Translations under genes and position numbers: made by a program
From: Pseudobdellovibrionaceae bacterium
GTDB taxonomy: Bacteria > Bdellovibrionota > Bdellovibrionia > Bdellovibrionales > UBA1609
Reading direction: 5' to 3'
Length of the DNA stretch: 64,000 bases
NCBI GenBank assembly: GCA_020635055.1
Contig: JACKAN010000008.1
Coordinates: forward strand, 62,001-126,000
The notes under the pieces: model-generated
The model's input: the letters and a program-made list of their open reading frames with translations, nothing else
What the model was told of the DNA's origin: nothing
The model's database searches: none
In this document: piece by piece, positions 28,226-36,779 of the stretch
How positions within the stretch are numbered: position 1 is the stretch's first letter
How the letters are laid out: each line of letters opens with the position of its first letter

Positions 28226-29542
28226 CGCAATGACTCGTAAAAAAGGTAACTTTCAAAGGTTTGACATTTTTGAGGAAATCACTGAGTTACTCATAAAAAT
28301 CATACCTTAGAGTAATTGTTAGCTTAACAACATTAGAAAGGGGATAAACATGAGTCACTCAGCAAAAAAACAATACCTTATGGCAATACTCGAGCGCTAC
28401 CAAAAATCGTCTAAAAAAGAGAAAAAAGTTATATTGAATGAATTCTGCTCAATCTGTGGATACAGTAGAAAATATGCAATTAGGCTTTTAAATGGGCAGT
28501 TAGAAATTCCTTTAACCAAACGTGGCCGCAAGCCCAAATATACGAAAGAGACTAAGGAACATTTGATAGCTCTTTGGCATGCAATGGGGCGCATATGCTC
28601 AAAGAGGATGGTTAAGGCTATTCCAGAATGGCTAACCTACTACGAGGGCACGGGGCTGACAGAGGGTACAGAATCTCAACTTAAAGAGCTAAGTGCTACT
28701 ACCATTGATCGTCTTTTAAAAAGTGAACGTACAGGCAAAGGGCGTTCAACAACAAAACCCTCGCAGTACTGGTATAAATCGAGAATACCAATTCAGGCGG
28801 AAGATAGCCATATTACAGATCCAGGATTTGTAACCTCAGACACAGTAGCACACTGTGGAGAGACAGTTGCTGGTGAATACACACACTCACTTACAGTCAC
28901 AGATTTGGCAACAGCATGGACTGAAAATAGGGCTACATGGCGCAAAGGAAGCACTGTTATTAAAGAGGCCATGCAAGATGTGGAGGACTCATTTCCATTT
29001 TCAATAACTGGGTTTAAGTCTGATTGTGGGTCGGAGTTTATTAATAGTGAACTTTTTAAATACTTTGTGCAAAGAGAAGAGCCTATTCAGTTTTATCGAT
29101 CTCGTCCATATCAAAAAAACGACAATTGCCATGTAGAGCAAAAAAACTTAACTCATGTTAGGAGGCTCTTTGGCTATGATCGTTTTGACAATGAGGAGCT
29201 TGTTGGGCTCATGAATGACATTTATAAAAATTATTGGAATCCACTTCAAAATTACTTTTTACCAACAATGAAATTAATAAAAAAAGAACGTATAAATGGA
29301 AAGATAAAAAAGAAATTTGATGAGCCCCAGACTCCATTTGAAAGAGTTCTAAACTCAAATAAGTTAACTGCCGAGGAGAGAGAGAAGTTAATAGAAAAAA
29401 AGAAAAAACTAAACCCATTCGAGTTAAGGATGGGATTGGAAATTAAGCTAAAAGAATTTAAATTAAAAGCCAATAAGTTAAACAATTTACTTAAGGCTTC
29501 ATAGCTAACTATTTCAGTTACATTTTTAAATGAGTCAACACG
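28226..29542 (+). mobile_element. rve-type (integrase-fold) insertion sequence inside IS1380 copy B
   Basis: The 1,317-base element is flanked by AGAC on both sides (28222-28225 and 29543-29546), and comparison with copy A shows exactly where it inserted. The ends are imperfect inverted repeats: CGCAATGACTCGT on the left and CGTGTTGACTCAT on the right. I cannot place it in a named IS family with certainty. Confidence 0.88.
28350..29504 (+). CDS. Transposase with integrase catalytic (rve) domain
   Basis: The 384-residue protein starts with a helix-turn-helix region (FCSICGYSRKYAIRLL) and has an RNase H-like DDE core: SDTVAHCGETVAGEY (first Asp), FKSDCGSEFINSEL (second Asp), and CHVEQKNLTHVRR (Glu). 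A long basic, lysine-rich tail follows. The ATG has an AAAGGGG site. The protein resembles uncharacterised DDE transposases with an rve core; it is intact. Confidence 0.85.
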   Translation: MSHSAKKQYLMAILERYQKSSKKEKKVILNEFCSICGYSRKYAIRLLNGQLEIPLTKRGRKPKYTKETKEHLIALWHAMGRICSKRMVKAIPEWLTYYEGTGLTEGTESQLKELSATTIDRLLKSERTGKGRSTTKPSQYWYKSRIPIQAEDSHITDPGFVTSDTVAHCGETVAGEYTHSLTVTDLATAWTENRATWRKGSTVIKEAMQDVEDSFPFSITGFKSDCGSEFINSELFKYFVQREEPIQFYRSRPYQKNDNCHVEQKNLTHVRRLFGYDRFDNEELVGLMNDIYKNYWNPLQNYFLPTMKLIKKERINGKIKKKFDEPQTPFERVLNSNKLTAEEREKLIEKKKKLNPFELRMGLEIKLKEFKLKANKLNNLLKAS

Positions 29543-29860
29543 AGACTAGCTATGAGCAGTAAGCTCAAACCGTAATTGCCAAATGAGCGATTACTCCCAT
29601 CTTCTGGTAAACACTTAGCCAACTCTTTACCCAAGCTTGTTGAATCAAAAATATGCAGCAATGCCTGAAGGCCGCCTCTAGAGACGATAGCTTTGTTACT
29701 CACCTCATAACGAGGGGCAGGGATAAAAAGAGACTTTTTAGAATGTTTGTCATGATGCATAGGCATTGGTTCTACCTCGAAAGTTTTGTGGCTTATAGAA
29801 CTTATTTTGTTTTCACGAGAATTGTGAATGAATACCACACTTGAAAAATACCGCAGCCCC

Positions 29861-30946
29861 TTAAGCAATGCGGCTTAGGAAGATTTTAAACATTTTTCTA
29901 TTTTCCGATCTCAGTTTAAATTTTCTCCGGGCATGAGCATTACAATAAACATTTTTTATTAAAACTAATTTTTCTGCTTTGCGGTGGACATTACTCACTT
30001 TTACTGCTTTGCCATAACCAGAGAACACATCACTTACTAAAAACTCACAGGCTGAGTCCTTTAAAATCTTCGAGGCCACATCACCACTTCTCGTATCATG
30101 GATCTCAAAATAACAGCTCATTCGTGTAGAAAATCCCCACAAATACCAACTTTTATTGTAATTCCTCTCTAACATCCGATGAGGTGTCTCATCGGCGTGA
30201 AGAACTTTCTCTGAACTAACTTCTTTTTTTAATTTATCGTAGGCACCCTTTGTAAAATCGGCCAATACATGTGTTAACTCTATTAAACTTTGTGGGGGTA
30301 AGTCTAATAAACCATTTCTCTTAGCCATGCCCACATAACGCTCCACGGGAATAAGATCACAGTACTTACTCACCGCTACATCTATAATCATATCATCACT
30401 GTAACTTGAACCGGGCTTTATTCTCGGAGGGGCGGGCGCTGTTACTATATCCCCATGGCACTTACCACATCTATATTTATGGCGCTTCTGACGGATAACT
30501 ACATATTGAGAGGGAATAACTGTTATAAATTCACTGTTTTCTGTCATCCCTGAGTCTTTCATCTCTGTTCCACAGCACTTACAGCTAGGTAAATCTTGTA
30601 ACTCTACTTCGCGCTCAATAAGTGGCGCATCCGAATAACGAAGGGACGGAAGTTGAACTTTCTTTTTCTTCTTGCGGTTTTTATTTTGATGCTTTCTCTT
30701 GTCTTCAGCACTTGCTTGCTTTTCTGAACTCTTGCCAAAAAATTTATTCTTTATCGTGATGTACTGCTCTTCTATATATAAAGTTTTTTGTTTGAGCTCG
30801 TTATTGGCAACCCTCAAACGATCATTATCTTTATTGATTGTATCTATAACTCGCCCTTGCAGATCAATAAACTCAAGCATCTCTTCTTTAGACAGTGACT
30901 CGAGTTTATGACGGGGAACTGGGGAAAATAATTGTTGTTGATTCAT
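29861..30946 (-). pseudogene. IS66 transposase TnpC, C-terminally truncated by IS1380
   Basis: The surviving part of about 343 residues has the helical leader, the zinc-finger region (CKCCGTEM and YRCGKCHGDI), and the start of the DDE domain (VLHADETPHRML, then LVSDVFSGYGKA). The gene is cut after NAHARRKF, and the last 18 residues are supplied by the IS1380 terminus. The catalytic Glu region is lost. The ATG at 30946 is preferred over the TTG two codons upstream. Confidence 0.9.
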
Positions 30947-30963
30947 TAACAATTATTAAATAA

Positions 30964-31365
30964 TTATATCAATGTTTCTTGCAACTCGCTCCCACTGCGG
31001 CATTTATTTTTATTTATCTTTTTAATCTCACTTGGACTTTCAATAAATCTTTTCTCTAAATCTGCACCCTCAAAAAATAAAGAAAACTCCGCCTGTGTTA
31101 GTACAACCTCTTTATCGTAAAATGGATTGATGCGACTAAAAAGGCCTCGCTCCATTCGTTTGCATATCAGCACTAAACCCGTACCATCATAGAAAAGACA
31201 TTTACAAGCATTACGCCTCTTATTTATAAAAACAAATAAATGGCCAGAGAAGGGATCCTTCTCCAGCACATTCTTTGTCTTGCTAAACAAGGTGTCGTAA
31301 CTGGCCCGCATGTCCGTTGGCTCTTTACTTACATAAATCTTGGTTCTGCGATTAATCGCTATCAT
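30964..31365 (-). CDS. IS66 accessory protein TnpB
   Basis: The 133-residue protein contains VSKEPTDMRASYDTLF and KRRNACKCLFYDGTGLVLICKRMERG, the conserved text of IS66 Orf2/TnpB. It overlaps tnpA by four bases, the usual translational coupling in this family. TnpB is needed for IS66 transposition but its biochemical role is not defined. Confidence 0.92.
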   Translation of the reverse strand: MIAINRRTKIYVSKEPTDMRASYDTLFSKTKNVLEKDPFSGHLFVFINKRRNACKCLFYDGTGLVLICKRMERGLFSRINPFYDKEVVLTQAEFSLFFEGADLEKRFIESPSEIKKINKNKCRSGSELQETLI

Positions 31366-31742
31366 GCCACCTTTTTCTCCACTTTATTTAAAAATTCCAC
31401 CAACTGGTCTACCTGGGAAAAGCGAATCACCCTTCCCCTTTCCCACTTCATCGTTATCGGCGACTTGCTGTTGTCTTCACTTGTTGTGGGTGATTCCACT
31501 CGTACTTCCTTAAATGTCTCAACTGGAAAGTGACCTTCTCTACGCATGCGCTTGGCTTTTCCTATTATTCCTGCCATACCCGTCTTACTCACACCAACAG
31601 ATTTATAAAAATCTTTTGTCGTTCCTGACCACTGCTCCCAAGCTGATAAAATTTCCATATACAACTGGTCATCTGTAATTCGAACTCGTCCACTTTTTCC
31701 TCGAAATGTACTTATCTTTTTTCTTAATATTTCCATATCCAT
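31362..31742 (-). CDS. IS66 accessory protein TnpA
   Basis: The 126-residue protein has an N-terminal segment resembling IS66 Orf1 (ILSAWEQWSGTTKDFYKSVGVSKTGMAGIIGKAKR) with a helix-turn-helix-like core. It is the first of the three coupled IS66 genes. The start follows AGGTGTTAG. Confidence 0.85.
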   Translation of the reverse strand: MDMEILRKKISTFRGKSGRVRITDDQLYMEILSAWEQWSGTTKDFYKSVGVSKTGMAGIIGKAKRMRREGHFPVETFKEVRVESPTTSEDNSKSPITMKWERGRVIRFSQVDQLVEFLNKVEKKVA

Positions 31743-31829
31743 TCTAACACCTCCATGTGTTTGGTTGTTACTTAATACAATTTAACAGTTATTTTAAATT
31801 TGAAAATGTGGGCTATATAGACGATTTAC

Positions 31830-32063
31830 AGAAAACATAATCGTGTAGGCTAATTTTAGACTCCCAATAGAGCGAGCATGCAGCCTTTCAGGTAAACACT
31901 TTTCTAGCTCATCTTCCAGCCCACAACTGGAAAACAACTCAACTAATACGGGTAAGCCTCCTGCAAAGGTGAGTTTATCCTCGCATGGGACATACACAAT
32001 TTTACGCAAAGCCTTATTTAATTTTTTCTTTAACTTTTGTTTATTGATTTTCACAGCTGGCAT
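31830..32063 (-). pseudogene. N-terminal relic of a second IS1380-type transposase
   Basis: The first 78 or so residues (KLTFAGGLPVLVELF followed by ELEKCLPERLHARSIGSLKLAY) align with residues 60-110 of the IS1380 protein of copies A and B but are clearly divergent. The frame is interrupted by the IS66 end at 31829. It is the oldest layer of the IS stack. Confidence 0.75.
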
Positions 32064-32457
32064 AGTCCCTCCAAGAAAAAATGGTAATATAAATATACAT
32101 CAAGAAACTGTCAGCTAAGAAATTTTCAATAAAAAATTGATTCACTAAAATAGTGAAAATCTTAGTCCAAGCAAAAGATTTACAGTCTTAGTTTTTGAAG
32201 AATTTTAGGGTTTTTTGTCGCGGATGCGGGCATTAACTCTGTAACATAAAAATATGTTAATCTTATTTTGTTATAAAATAAACTACTCGAGTTATTAGAT
32301 AGTTAATATTAAAACTAACTGTTTCAAATACTTGCACATACCCCACTGTCAAAATTAAACAAAGTTAAGAAATATAAACATTTATAAACTAAAGAAATAA
32401 TAAAAGCACCCGATAAAATCCTATACCTTTGTCTAAATCAAAAATGGATGTTTTAAA
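32064..32457 (+). other. Intergenic stretch before the defence operon
   Basis: No open frame of note. It probably holds the outer end of the IS1380 relic (a short hairpin CACTA/TAGTG near 32144). Bases 32321-32371 are similar to 55011-55061, upstream of the large surface gene, with roughly 80 percent matching. It must hold the promoter of the operon starting at 32458, but no clear pair of boxes is seen. Confidence 0.5.
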
Positions 32458-33150
32458 ATGAGTTCAACTTTGAAAAAGGAAGAAGTAAAACTTCAAAAAA
32501 AAGTATTAGAGGAAGCAAAAAAGAGTTTTTCAATATATACAGTACAACTTTTTGAGTTAAACAAAAAAACTAATCGGCCACCACTAAACAAAAAAATTCA
32601 ATATAATGTAAATGAAGAAATCGAACACATTAAGAATGACGAAAATGCTTTATCAAGAAAAAGACTAAGACCATCACTAATAGATTTATTTGTATTTAGT
32701 GGGGAGTTTAATTCAGTTATCGGCTTGGAGGGCTTAAGATCCTTTAAAGAAGGAATACTGTCACAAATTAAAGATGAAAATAAAACTACTAGTTTAGAAC
32801 TCAATGAAGAGTATATATATCAACTAATTTTTGCATCTGGGATTTATATAGAATATCAAAATGCAAGTGAAGAACTGACAAAATTATATGACAAATATGA
32901 TTATAGAAACTTTCAGAGATGGATTTTACTAAATAAAAAATCACCTACTGTAGAAAACCTAAAGATATATTCTGAAAATTATAAACTGTTAAAATATATT
33001 AATGAAATAAGTGAATCAGAAATAGAACATATGACTTATACACTTAAATTCATGAACAAATTAATATTTGAAAAACTAAATTCATTTTTAATAAAAGAAT
33101 TAGAAATAAATATTAAATCATTATACAAAGCTGGAATAAAGGTGTTTTAG
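32458..33150 (+). CDS. Hypothetical protein, first gene of a putative defence operon
   Basis: The 230-residue, lysine- and glutamate-rich, mostly helical protein has no signal peptide, membrane segment or motif I recognise. No strong ribosome-binding site precedes the ATG. It ends one base before the start of the DUF4041/GIY-YIG gene, so the two are almost certainly coupled. Base composition is even more AT-rich than the core genes, fitting horizontal acquisition. Confidence 0.6.
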   Translation: MSSTLKKEEVKLQKKVLEEAKKSFSIYTVQLFELNKKTNRPPLNKKIQYNVNEEIEHIKNDENALSRKRLRPSLIDLFVFSGEFNSVIGLEGLRSFKEGILSQIKDENKTTSLELNEEYIYQLIFASGIYIEYQNASEELTKLYDKYDYRNFQRWILLNKKSPTVENLKIYSENYKLLKYINEISESEIEHMTYTLKFMNKLIFEKLNSFLIKELEINIKSLYKAGIKVF

Positions 33151-33151
33151 C

Positions 33152-34540
33152 ATGGACTTATTACCAAATATAACATTATTTTTATCATTAACCTTTCTGT
33201 TAACTACAATAGTTCTCGTTATTAAAAATAGTAAAAAATCAGATCATATAAATATACTTGAAGTAAAATTTGAGGAACAAAAAAAGAAGCTATTTGAACT
33301 AGAAGACAAAAAACAATTGCCAAAAGACTACGATGATTTGTTAGATTACAAAGTTACTTCTTCTAAAGAAATATCTGAGCTGAATAAAACGATAGAAACT
33401 CTAAAGCAAGTTCAAAGAGAAAAAAAATCAACTGATAAAGTTTCGCAAGAATATAAAGAATTAATTCTAAAAGTGGAAAAATTAAAAACTGAAATTGGAG
33501 AAGTGAGAGAATATCAACATCTTGAAGAGTGTGGTTTATTTTCATTTAGATTTAACTTTGAAGATATTGAGAAGTATGCAGATGCTTTACACATAATAAG
33601 ACAAGCGCAAAAGAAATTAATTAGAGAAGAAAAAGCATTTATCTGCGAATCTTTAGGTCTAAATGGAACACCAATAGTTAAAAATCTTTCAAAGTTAGTA
33701 ATCTTGTCTTTTAATAGTGCTTCTGAACTTATTATCAAAAATGTAAAATACAATAACTATGATTCATGTGAGTTGAAGCTGATATCTTTATATAACAAAA
33801 TTAATGACATGTTAGCTCCTTTTAATTCTTTTTTAACTGAAGATTATTTTAAAAGTAAGTTGAAAGAAATGGCAATTTCTCTCGAATACCAAGAGGAAAA
33901 ACAAAGAATTAAGCAAGAACAAGATGAATTAAAAGCACAAATTAGAGAAGAACAAAGAGAGCTTGAAGAGGCAGAAAGAGCTAGAGATCAAGCCATTGAA
34001 AATGAAAAAGAGGCCATGGAGGCACTAGAAAAAGCTAGGAAAGAGCTTGAAGGTAAAGCTGAAGCAGAAAAGGAACAGTTTATTTTAAAAATAAAAGAAT
34101 TGGAATCAAAGTTAGCAGAGGCACACGATAAGACTGTTAGAGCCATTTCTAACGCACAGTTAACAAGTGTAGGTCACGTATATATAATTTCTAATATAGG
34201 TTCTTTTGGAGAGGGAATATTCAAAATTGGTATGACTAGAAGAGATACTCCTTTGGATCGCGTAAGAGAGTTAAGTGATGCTTCAGTCCCATTTTCTTTT
34301 GACGTACATGCACTAATTTATAGTGAAAATGCGCGCAAATTAGAGTCTGATTTGCATCATTACTTCGACACAAGACGTTTGAATAAAATTAATAAAAGAA
34401 AAGAATTCTTTGAAGTTAAGCTACAGGAAATTGAAAATGCCTGTAGAGAGATGAACTATAGCATTAAGTTTACAAAATTAGCTGAGGCTATTGAATTTAG
34501 GAAAACAAAAGAATTAACTTCTAATAAAGAGGCTTCTTAA
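33152..34540 (+). CDS. Membrane-anchored DUF4041 + GIY-YIG nuclease, SNIPE-like
   Basis: The 462-residue protein has an N-terminal membrane helix (about 6-25), a coiled coil (30-120), a DUF4041 region (about 121-245, starting YQHLEECGLFSFRFNFEDIE), a second charged coiled coil (246-330), and a C-terminal T5orf172/MUG113-type GIY-YIG domain: GHVYIIS (341-347), FKIGMTRR (357-364), Arg370/Arg372, the candidate catalytic Glu398 in RKLESDLHHYF, and KEFFEV. From what I know, this order matches SNIPE, an inner-membrane nuclease reported to cut phage DNA during injection. It starts one base after the upstream gene. All nuclease motif residues appear present. Function is inferred from architecture. 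Confidence 0.8.
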   Translation: MDLLPNITLFLSLTFLLTTIVLVIKNSKKSDHINILEVKFEEQKKKLFELEDKKQLPKDYDDLLDYKVTSSKEISELNKTIETLKQVQREKKSTDKVSQEYKELILKVEKLKTEIGEVREYQHLEECGLFSFRFNFEDIEKYADALHIIRQAQKKLIREEKAFICESLGLNGTPIVKNLSKLVILSFNSASELIIKNVKYNNYDSCELKLISLYNKINDMLAPFNSFLTEDYFKSKLKEMAISLEYQEEKQRIKQEQDELKAQIREEQRELEEAERARDQAIENEKEAMEALEKARKELEGKAEAEKEQFILKIKELESKLAEAHDKTVRAISNAQLTSVGHVYIISNIGSFGEGIFKIGMTRRDTPLDRVRELSDASVPFSFDVHALIYSENARKLESDLHHYFDTRRLNKINKRKEFFEVKLQEIENACREMNYSIKFTKLAEAIEFRKTKELTSNKEAS

Positions 34541-34550
34541 GGGGGAGTAA

Positions 34551-35837
34551 ATGAAATTTAGTGTGAATGTACCAGACAATATTTTAAATGTAATTAGTAT
34601 TTCAGATGCAAACCCCAATTATAGGTCAAATGGTACTGTTTCAAGCCTTGAGGTGGAACTAAAATTGAGTGAGTTATCTCTTCATAAAACTTGCAAATCA
34701 TCTAGTCTTGGTATGCTTGAAACTAAAATTGAAAAAACTTTATTCGAATGGGAAAAAAATATGAAGCACATTTAAAGCAAAAGGAACTAGCTGATACTGA
34801 GAATAAATCTGCTAAAAAAAACGAAGAATTAGCTAAAATTATATGCTCATTAAATAATATACTAAAACATACTTTAAGTGTTAATGATGCAATTGACTGG
34901 GAATCCTTAAAAACATTCAAAGAGTTTAGTGTAGACCCAAAAGACTTAAATGATTCACGACAATTGGTAAATTATATACATTATGCTCCTGATGGAAAGC
35001 CTAAGTCATATGATTCTGCAGCTAAAAACTATGAACCTGATTATGAAAAATTCTTTAAGTCTCAAGGCTGGCTTAAAAGAACATTTTTTGCGGAAAAAAT
35101 TAAAAAATCTTTCGATCAAAAATGTATTGATTGGAAAAAACATTCTGAAGATGTTGATATGGAGAACAAAAAAAGAGAAGATTTATTCGAAGAAACTTTA
35201 AAAAAGTACGAAACACTTAAATCAAATCACGATTTAGAAATTAAGAAGAAAAATGATGAAGTAGATCAAGGCAAAGCAAAAATATGAAAATGGCGATGAA
35301 AAAGCCATAGAAGAATATTGTGATATGGTACTATCTAATTCCAAATACCCAGATGTTCTAAGTTTGTCTTGGAAAGTAAATTATAACTCAGAGAATAAAA
35401 CATTAGTTATTGATTATGAATTACCTGCATCAGTTGAACTGCCTCTGATTGATTCATACAAATTTGTTAGAGCCAAAAATAAAATAGAAATCAAGCCTCT
35501 GCCCACAAAACAAGCAAAAGAATTATATGATAGTATTTTATTCCAGATATGTATTAGAACAATTCATGAAATATTTGAAGCAGATTTATCTAATAATATT
35601 TTGTCAATTGCATTTAATGGATCAGTTACTACTCTTAATGAAGCAAGTGGTAATGAAGAAACTAAAGTAATAATGAGCATTTTAACTTCTAAAGAAATAT
35701 TTAATAAAATAAATTTATCCTTAGTTAATCCTGAAAAAACATTTCAACATTTAAATGGAATATCTGGTAAGTCACTTTATGATTTTACGGCTGTGACGCC
35801 TGTTTTGGCGATTAGTAAAATTAAGAAGAGTAGTTAA
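34551..35837 (+). pseudogene. Mrr-type restriction protein N-terminal region, two frameshifts, no nuclease domain
   Basis: Three consecutive open pieces (34551-34775, 34748-35287, to 35837) form one protein of about 430 residues once two single-base shifts are corrected, both in A-runs followed by TATGAA (around 34749-34755 and 35276-35280). The joined text (HTLSVNDAIDWESLK; KYENGDEKAIEEYCDMVLSN; IRTIHEIFEAD; SIAFNGSV) resembles the long N-terminal part of Mrr-family restriction endonucleases that normally continue into an Mrr_cat domain. Here the gene stops at VTPVLAISKIKKSS, before that domain. It follows the SNIPE-like gene by ten bases. It could be decayed, phase-variable, or affected by sequencing error in homopolymers. 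Confidence 0.6.
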
Positions 35838-35977
35838 CTTTATATGTATAATAGACGATTTAAAGAGCTATGTTTTTTCAATGTTAGTTTTACGAAATTG
35901 TTCTAGTTCTGAGTTTTGATTAGAAGTAAGCATGAGCAACAGGTGATATTTGGAAGTGATTCATCACGAGGTGAAAA

Positions 35978-36529
35978 ATGAAGAGTTTAGAGAGTTATCT
36001 AAAGGTTATCCAACTAAAACCAAGGTTCCTCTTTGGATTGCTTGCGTTCGGTCTAATAATGATTCTGTTCCCAGATGATCTGGCTACCAAATTTGGTTTT
36101 CAAAAACTCCGGGCCGATTACCGTGGTTGGATTGGTATAGGAACAATAGCCGTTTTTTGCATGTGGTTGATGCAGCTTATCCCGGCCATCAATAGAAAGT
36201 ATAAAGGATGGCAAGCAAAGAAAACTGTTTTGGCGCGGCTTTACACTTTATCTGAGTATGAGCGAGATGACCTACTCCACTGTATTTATAAAAATCAGCA
36301 AACAATAAATGCATCAATGATCGATGGCTCTGTTCATGGCTTAACTACGAAAGGAATTTTAGTTATGGGAACTGGTACGGGTAATAGAATGTCTTGGCCT
36401 TATACTATTCCAGACTATATTTGGAATCACATTCAAAAAAATAAAGAAGAATTATTCCCTGAATTATTTGATGATGCCATCTTAAAGGAACTACAGAGAA
36501 AATGGGACCCAAAGAATAAGCTATGGTGA
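35978..36529 (+). CDS. SieB-like superinfection-exclusion protein
   Basis: The 183-residue protein has two N-terminal membrane helices (about 14-31 and 48-70) separated by a short loop, then a soluble domain starting LSEYERDDLLHCIYKNQQT. Size, topology and the post-membrane helix resemble the SieB (superinfection exclusion B) family, whose lambda member aborts infection by certain other phages. GAGGTG precedes the ATG. Its position just after the SNIPE-like operon supports an anti-phage role. No catalytic motif is expected or seen. Confidence 0.6.
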   Translation: MKSLESYLKVIQLKPRFLFGLLAFGLIMILFPDDLATKFGFQKLRADYRGWIGIGTIAVFCMWLMQLIPAINRKYKGWQAKKTVLARLYTLSEYERDDLLHCIYKNQQTINASMIDGSVHGLTTKGILVMGTGTGNRMSWPYTIPDYIWNHIQKNKEELFPELFDDAILKELQRKWDPKNKLW

Positions 36530-36539
36530 AATTTAATAC

Positions 36540-36718
36540 CTATTCTACTTCCCACATCGATTTTGTAAGCCGGTAAAGCACATGTCTTTCTAGCTGATGA
36601 CCTTTTTCAAGTTTAGGGTGGTCAAAATCATCTGCCGGATCGTATGACATTCCTATTTTCTCCATTACTCTTCGTGACCGGTTATTCTCAGGTGAATATA
36701 TTGAGTTTACATTTCATT
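36540..36718 (-). pseudogene. C-terminal fragment of a GNAT acetyltransferase
   Basis: Reading the minus strand gives NSIYSPENNRSRRVMEKIGM followed by DDFDHPKLEKGHQLERHVLYRL, the acetyl-CoA-binding and C-terminal part of RimJ/RimL-like GNAT enzymes. No start or N-terminal domain is present; the coding sequence is lost at about 36719, just before the IS4 target region. About 58 residues remain. Confidence 0.75.
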
Positions 36719-36779
36719 AATCCTCAGTTTGCCTACTGCTGCGCCCGACCTTCATTTCTCTGTAAGCGCCTCATCGCTA

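Larger units (their letters stand above)
27012..29766 (-). pseudogene. IS1380 transposase, copy B, split by an rve-type IS
   Basis: The N-terminal part is in 29547-29766 and the rest in 27012-28225; joining them across the inserted element restores the copy A frame. The fragment at 27012-28256 begins in sequence of the inserted IS and is not a real start. It is non-functional as it stands. Confidence 0.9.
26640..29914 (-). mobile_element. IS1380-family element, copy B, interrupted by an rve-type IS
   Basis: Without the inserted 1,317-base element and its AGAC duplication this copy is 1,954 bases, identical in length to copy A. Its flanks do not match (TTAGAG left, TTTAAA right), so no target duplication survives. 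That points to recombination or deletion between IS copies after insertion. Confidence 0.88.
29915..31829 (-). mobile_element. Truncated IS66-family element
   Basis: The element keeps its tnpA-tnpB-tnpC end, with the outer terminus probably at 31829 where GTAAATCG begins reading inward (IS66 ends usually start GTAA). The tnpC 3' half and the other end are missing: IS1380 copy B abuts at 29914 and the remainder is nowhere in the window. It sits inside an older IS1380 relative (31830-32063). Confidence 0.82.

Noticed and set aside
27012..28256. A stand-alone 414-residue IS1380 transposase
   Set aside because: Its first residues are read from the inserted rve-type IS; comparison with copy A shows it is a split copy.
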